DNA from: Bacillus sp. N1-1
GTDB lineage: Bacteria > Bacillota > Bacilli > Bacillales > Guptibacillaceae
Direction: 5' to 3'
DNA: 64,000 bases
Assembly (NCBI RefSeq): GCF_009818105.1
Contig: NZ_CP046564.1
Span: 1,178,001-1,242,000 of the forward strand
A program made the translations under genes and the position numbers. Under the pieces are notes generated by a model. The model had not been told where the DNA came from, did no database searches, and worked only from the letters and a program-made list of their open reading frames with translations. Below are positions 60,642 to 64,000 of this stretch, one piece after another (the first letter of the stretch is position 1; every line of letters begins with the position of its first letter).

Positions 60642-60989
60642 TCACTCACAAATCTGTTCTTTACACGCTTCTTTCATATCTCCTGGAGCTAAATGCCCAA
60701 TCGAAAAATCACTTCGAACCCCAGCTGTAAATTCAGCCGACCCGTCATTAACCGTTCCTTCAATCGTTAAACCACCCATTTCACTTTCATAGGACCTGGT
60801 TATCTCAACCGATTCGATTTCTTCATAGTTATGTAGTATAAAACGTTCAACCGATTTCTTTGCTTTGTCGATTGTTTCCTCATCAGAATCGTTTCCCTGT
60901 GAGAAAAACCCGCAAGTCCCTAATAGAATGGAGAGGGTGAGGAATAAAAATAATCGTTTATAAAAGGGAATCACCTCATTTTGATTCAC
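60642..60989 (-). CDS. DUF1433-like immunity lipoprotein, unclear start
   Basis: Up to 115 residues with a lipoprotein-like signal (FLFLTLSILLGTC) and the family body: DEETIDKAKKSVERFILHNYEEIESVEI, SEMGGLTIEGTVNDGSAEFTAGVRSDFSIGHL, ending CKEQICE without the usual DY and with a shortened VGS-FP region (APGDMKEAC). GAGGTGA lies just where a start at TTG/ATG before KRLFLF would be expected, but that codon is TAT. Translation must use GTG 60989 or the GTG at codon 6, neither with ideal spacing. It may be partly defective. Confidence 0.6.
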   Translation of the reverse strand: MNQNEVIPFYKRLFLFLTLSILLGTCGFFSQGNDSDEETIDKAKKSVERFILHNYEEIESVEITRSYESEMGGLTIEGTVNDGSAEFTAGVRSDFSIGHLAPGDMKEACKEQICE

Positions 60990-61344
60990 GTTTTAAATAG
61001 ATCGATAGAGATGAAAAACGCTGAATCTAATTATACCAAATAAAGGTAGAGGATGAAGAGATCGTTTGAGACGCTTAAGACGGAGTAAACGAAACAGAGA
61101 AAAGCCGTTTCTGAGTCTTCATCTTGCTACAATGAAAACTTCCACAAGGAATTTTTGAAATGAAGTAAATTCCTCTTAACATTAGCTGATTAAGCGGAGG
61201 AAGAGGTTTTCATGAGAGATGGTTGATTTGCTAGTTTCATTACGTTGAAAAGCATGTTTCGTATATGGGGTAAAGTGGTAGTTAAAATAGAAAGTTACAA
61301 TATTTGGATGGTGTGAGGATAGAAAAATTTCGAAGGGGGTAAAC
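60990..61344. other. Gap left of the small membrane protein
   Basis: About 350 bases without a gene; it must contain promoters for flanking genes. TTGCTACAAT near 61122 resembles part of a promoter, but I cannot assign it. Confidence 0.35.
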
Positions 61345-61521
61345 ATGTCTTTTGGTAAGAGGTTCCTTATTACATGGTTGATTGTAATGGTATTAATGAG
61401 TATTGAGTATGTATTTTTGCCTGATCATGTCATTATAAAGGGTCTTGCACTAGGTTTAACAACCATGACAGTTGCGACCGTCTTGAACAAACTGTATCCC
61501 ACAAAAGAAAAAACGAAATAA
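61345..61521 (+). CDS. 58-residue two-helix membrane protein
   Basis: Starts MSFGKRFLITWLIVMVLMSI; a second hydrophobic stretch (IIKGLALGLTTMTVATVLNKL) precedes a basic tail ending KEKTK. AAGGGGGTAAAC immediately before the ATG is a strong ribosome binding site, which is the main argument for a real gene. I do not recognise a family. It is the only plus-strand gene between the immunity copies at 60642 and 61620 and could be an accessory membrane component of the toxin locus, but nothing in the sequence proves it. Confidence 0.6.
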   Translation: MSFGKRFLITWLIVMVLMSIEYVFLPDHVIIKGLALGLTTMTVATVLNKLYPTKEKTK

Positions 61522-61566
61522 TCGTACATTCATAACCAGGTAAGATCATTCTTCAGCTAAACAAAT

Positions 61567-61606
61567 AAAAACCATACACATCTCAAGTAGAGATCTGTAT
61601 GGTTTA
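61567..61606. terminator. Bidirectional terminator between convergent genes
   Basis: AAACCATACA pairs with TGTATGGTTT with further ATCTC/GAGAT pairing inside. A- and T-runs lie on both sides. Confidence 0.85.
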
Positions 61607-61619
61607 AAATGGTTCATGT

Positions 61620-61955
61620 TTAATAATCACATATTTTTTCTTCACAGCCCTTTTTTCTAGGAGGAAAATTTTTACTGCGAATCGCTAAACCATCAACTGT
61701 AAAGTCTTCATTTATATTGATTGTAAACTCCTCTTCATTATTAACGGTACCATCAATTGCCATGCCACCCATTTCTGTTTGGTAAGGTTCTTCTAAAGAA
61801 ACATTTTCAATTGAGAAGTTGTTTCTTATGTAGCTTTCAGCAGTAGTGAGAGCTTCTTTGGTAGTGGCTTCATCGTAGGTTTCATTATTATCGTTCACAT
61901 TACATCCTCCTAATAGTATAATAATTCCAATGGAAATTATTCCGATTATTCTCAA
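61620..61955 (-). CDS. DUF1433-like immunity lipoprotein, toxin-proximal copy
   Basis: A 111-residue lipoprotein (lipobox ILLGGC) with a family body of the second subtype: NETYDEATTKEALTTAESYIRNNFSIENVSLEEPYQ, TEMGGMAIDGTVNNEEEFTININEDFTVDGLAIRSKNFPPRKKGCEEKICDY. Its start (TTG with GAGGTGAG) is 38 bases from the divergent lipase start, so toxin and this copy share a promoter region. It is therefore the most likely cognate immunity protein, with the broken copy at 58140 as its closest relative. Confidence 0.78.
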   Translation of the reverse strand: MRIIGIISIGIIILLGGCNVNDNNETYDEATTKEALTTAESYIRNNFSIENVSLEEPYQTEMGGMAIDGTVNNEEEFTININEDFTVDGLAIRSKNFPPRKKGCEEKICDY

Positions 61956-61993
61956 TGATACTCACCTCATTTCAGGAATTAAGGGGGTTACTT

Positions 61994-63400
61994 ATGAATG
62001 CTAGTTTGATTGATAAATCTGCAATGCGTATATCTGAAGATACATATAATGATGGGTTAGAAGTGGTAGAAGTCAACATAAATGATAATCAAATAGAATC
62101 ATGGCACGTTATAGATGAAATTCAAAACGATGAGACTGGTCTCTTTGGGTATGTACTTAAAAATCCTATTTCAGAGCAAATCGTCATCAGTTTTCGTGGC
62201 ACAGAAATGCCTACTTCAGTGACAACCGAAGTTAAGTCTAAGTATGTCGGGTCTCCTTCACAAGATGCGATGTTAGCAACCGGTGAAGCAAGTATCGAAA
62301 ATGGAAATCTCGTTTATGAGAAAAATACGATCAGTAAAGCAGAACTTGTTGAATCAAATAAAGATATCAAAGAAGACCTCGAAGGCATCGTTTTAGGCAA
62401 TTCCAATTATACCAAAAAGAGGTATGGGACAACAGCTTATTTAGGAACCCCTTCTCAGGATGCAAGTCTAGCAAGTGGTCGAGCTGAACTGGATGCAAAA
62501 GCTGGCACTATTTCATATGTTCACGAAAACCAGTTTACCGAAGCAAAACAAAAAGTAGACCATTATGTGAAGAAGTTCGGCGCAAAGAATATTACGTTTG
62601 TTGGTCATTCACTTGGTGGGGGGTTAGCGCAGTATTTTGCGGTCAATTATGATTCGAATGCCGTAACGTTTGCAGCTGCAGATATTTATTCATTGTTAAC
62701 GCCCGAGCAACAACAAAGAGCCATCAATGGAGAGTACAAAGACAATGTAATTAGTTATACATATCCCGATGATATGGTTGGAACTTATTATAAAGAGTCT
62801 GTAGGCTCGGTTTATTACATGGGAGACCCTGCTGATAGTAGCATGCCCTGGCTTGAAACACATGGAATTAAAAATTATCGTTCTGATGGTATGTACAATG
62901 ATGAAGGATATTTTCTTCCAGAATCTCTTTTCGACGAAAGCTTTCAAAGTCAACTCAACCTATCCCCACTCGCACTGAAAAACAGCGGTGTTTCTGACTT
63001 CCATATTCAAATTCAAGAAGCCTTAATGGAAATGTATGTACAAGAAATGAAGCAGAGCGAGGAGCAAATTGAAGCAACGAAACAGGCGCTGCTCGAATTC
63101 CTTGATGTGTACATAAACACGATGCGCGACATGAAAAGCAAATACATCAATTCGGTAGGAAGCGGGCAATTTGATAAGTTAAATGCATCAGACGTGGAGA
63201 GCTACTTTCACGAGTTTACAAAAGCGCCAGTTGATGGTGTGCCGATGTTATTTGATATCCAGATGTTCGATAGCTTAATGGCATCACTTGGTGATACTCA
63301 TCAGGATACAGCGGATATCGCTTATAACATGGAGCGAATGAGTCAAGACTTAATGCGAGCCGATCAATTTCTCGCGCAGTGGCTACGGTACGAATCATAA
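61994..63400 (+). CDS. Lipase with helical C-terminus, TslA-like T7SS toxin
   Basis: A 468-residue protein. The N-terminal alpha/beta-hydrolase (about 1-300) has IVISFRGTE (oxyanion region) and the nucleophile elbow GHSLGG with Ser206. Asp and His candidates follow in SYTYPDDMVGTYY and ETHGIKNY. No signal peptide. The last 140 residues are predicted long helices (LMEMYVQEMKQSEEQIEATK..., MERMSQDLMRADQFLAQWLR). This reverse order, enzyme first and helical targeting domain last, matches TslA, the type VII-secreted phospholipase of Staphylococcus aureus. ATG 61994 follows AAGGGGG. Neighbours are DUF1433 lipoproteins and a small helical protein. No secretion machinery is in the window. Confidence 0.72.
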   Translation: MNASLIDKSAMRISEDTYNDGLEVVEVNINDNQIESWHVIDEIQNDETGLFGYVLKNPISEQIVISFRGTEMPTSVTTEVKSKYVGSPSQDAMLATGEASIENGNLVYEKNTISKAELVESNKDIKEDLEGIVLGNSNYTKKRYGTTAYLGTPSQDASLASGRAELDAKAGTISYVHENQFTEAKQKVDHYVKKFGAKNITFVGHSLGGGLAQYFAVNYDSNAVTFAAADIYSLLTPEQQQRAINGEYKDNVISYTYPDDMVGTYYKESVGSVYYMGDPADSSMPWLETHGIKNYRSDGMYNDEGYFLPESLFDESFQSQLNLSPLALKNSGVSDFHIQIQEALMEMYVQEMKQSEEQIEATKQALLEFLDVYINTMRDMKSKYINSVGSGQFDKLNASDVESYFHEFTKAPVDGVPMLFDIQMFDSLMASLGDTHQDTADIAYNMERMSQDLMRADQFLAQWLRYES

Positions 63401-63418
63401 TGAGAGGAAGGTGAAGGA

Positions 63419-63721
63419 ATGGACTTTGATTTCGATTGGTGGAACGATTACTGGGAAAGGCAGCGGCAAAAGGATGCTTTAAGAACGCAGATTAAAAGTG
63501 ATCTAGAAGCGGAAGCGAATCTATTAAACACTCATTTAGAACATTGCTACGCGGTCGGTTCGCTTAGTGAACGCCACAAAGGGATCCTCAACCAGATTGA
63601 ACATAACTTTGATGGTCAGGCGAATAAGGCGCTGGTGCAGCGGTTTGAAGAGAATGAGTTGAAGTTAATTAAGATGAAAATGATGTATGAAATGTTGCAT
63701 GACAGTATTAGGGTTAGGTGA
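63419..63721 (+). CDS. Small helical partner of the lipase (TlaA-like position)
   Basis: A 100-residue, highly charged, all-helical protein: MDFDFDWWNDYWERQRQKDA, then LRTQIKSDLEAEANLLNTHLEHCYAVGSLSERHKG and a second long helix to the end. No signal peptide or membrane segment. The two-helix hairpin length is like WXG100-type partners, and TslA needs such small helical partners (TlaA1/A2) for secretion. It starts 18 bases after the lipase stop with GAGGAAGGTGAAGG, so it is co-transcribed. No sequence motif proves the role; position and fold are the argument. Confidence 0.65.
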   Translation: MDFDFDWWNDYWERQRQKDALRTQIKSDLEAEANLLNTHLEHCYAVGSLSERHKGILNQIEHNFDGQANKALVQRFEENELKLIKMKMMYEMLHDSIRVR

Positions 63722-63722
63722 G

Positions 63723-63757
63723 GGACGTCTCTGGATAGGGAACGTCCTTTTATTTTT
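63723..63757 (+). terminator. Terminator of the toxin operon
   Basis: GGACGT pairs with ACGTCC around a 13-base loop, followed by TTTTATTTTT. The operon is thus lipase plus small helical protein. Confidence 0.85.
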
Positions 63758-64000
63758 GCTTTTCGTAGGTTAGTAGTGTAAGAAGCGTATTGTACACACG
63801 GTGAAAAGGTAGGTTATATGGATTTAAACCTCTAAAGGTGCAATTGAATGGAGAGCTAGCTTTTTAACAGGTGAATTAAAACTACAAATTGTTAGCAACA
63901 CGCCCCCCATTTCACTTATTTCTCTGAAATTAAGAGCATTTCAATGTTTTGAAGTGTTGGAAAAAGAAAGAGAGGAAAAGCTAACTTCGAAAGACGGAAG
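63758..64000. other. Window end, no gene assigned
   Basis: About 240 bases with no supported frame, start or repeat. A gene may begin or end beyond the window. Confidence 0.4.

Overview
The window looks like the chromosome of a spore-forming, salt-tolerant member of the Bacillaceae. Evidence: strong AGGAGG-type ribosome binding sites, frequent TTG/GTG starts, short stem-loop terminators with T-tracts, two YheC/YheD ATP-grasp genes, DUF3231, DUF2935 and YetF genes, and a CotF-like fragment. I cannot fix the species from sequence alone. No rRNA, tRNA, CRISPR array, transposase or phage module was seen.

Layout. 0-6 kb: an iron alcohol dehydrogenase with methylmalonate-semialdehyde dehydrogenase, small membrane proteins, and a YheC/D gene. 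6.4-15.6 kb: an AT-rich accessory stretch with a MarR regulator and paiAB, DUF3231, YetF, DUF2935 and CBO0543-type genes. It holds the remains of a duplicated DUF2935/CotF-like cassette whose two copies decayed reciprocally. 15.6-20.2 kb: HtrA protease, then a class B PBP and its SEDS partner. 20.3-32.9 kb: a copper-handling island (CopZ, Csp copper store, response regulator, CopB-type ATPase, two multicopper oxidases, YdhK). Its left half is full of broken genes: SHOCT, DUF302, a TauE/CopA deletion fusion, and a sensor kinase. Eight sites in the island share an 11-bp-phased promoter motif. 33-37 kb: deletion remnants of azlD and a MocR-type regulator, a MurF-like ligase, and a second YheC/D. 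37.7-45 kb: aspA, then a beta-glucoside ABC importer with LacI regulator and GH1 glucosidase. 45.5-48.9 kb: an OpuC-type osmoprotectant importer whose first permease is frameshifted at a G8 tract. 49-57.5 kb: an RpiR regulator divergent from a PTS IIABC, GH38 mannosidase, GH13_18 phosphorylase and glycerate kinase. This reads as a complete route for mannosyl- and/or glucosyl-glycerate. 57.8-63.7 kb: ten loci of DUF1433-like lipoproteins (six open, three broken, one tail remnant) facing a lipase with a helical C-terminus and a small helical partner. This matches the reverse-domain type VII secreted lipase toxin/immunity arrangement (TslA/TilA/TlaA).

Between 37 and 60 kb six intergenic elements share one design: a short palindromic header followed by 20-bp units, usually alternating as a 40-bp dimer. 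I know of no name for this family. The most promising leads are the toxin/immunity array, this repeat family, the copper-island promoter motif, and the glycosyl-glycerate operon.
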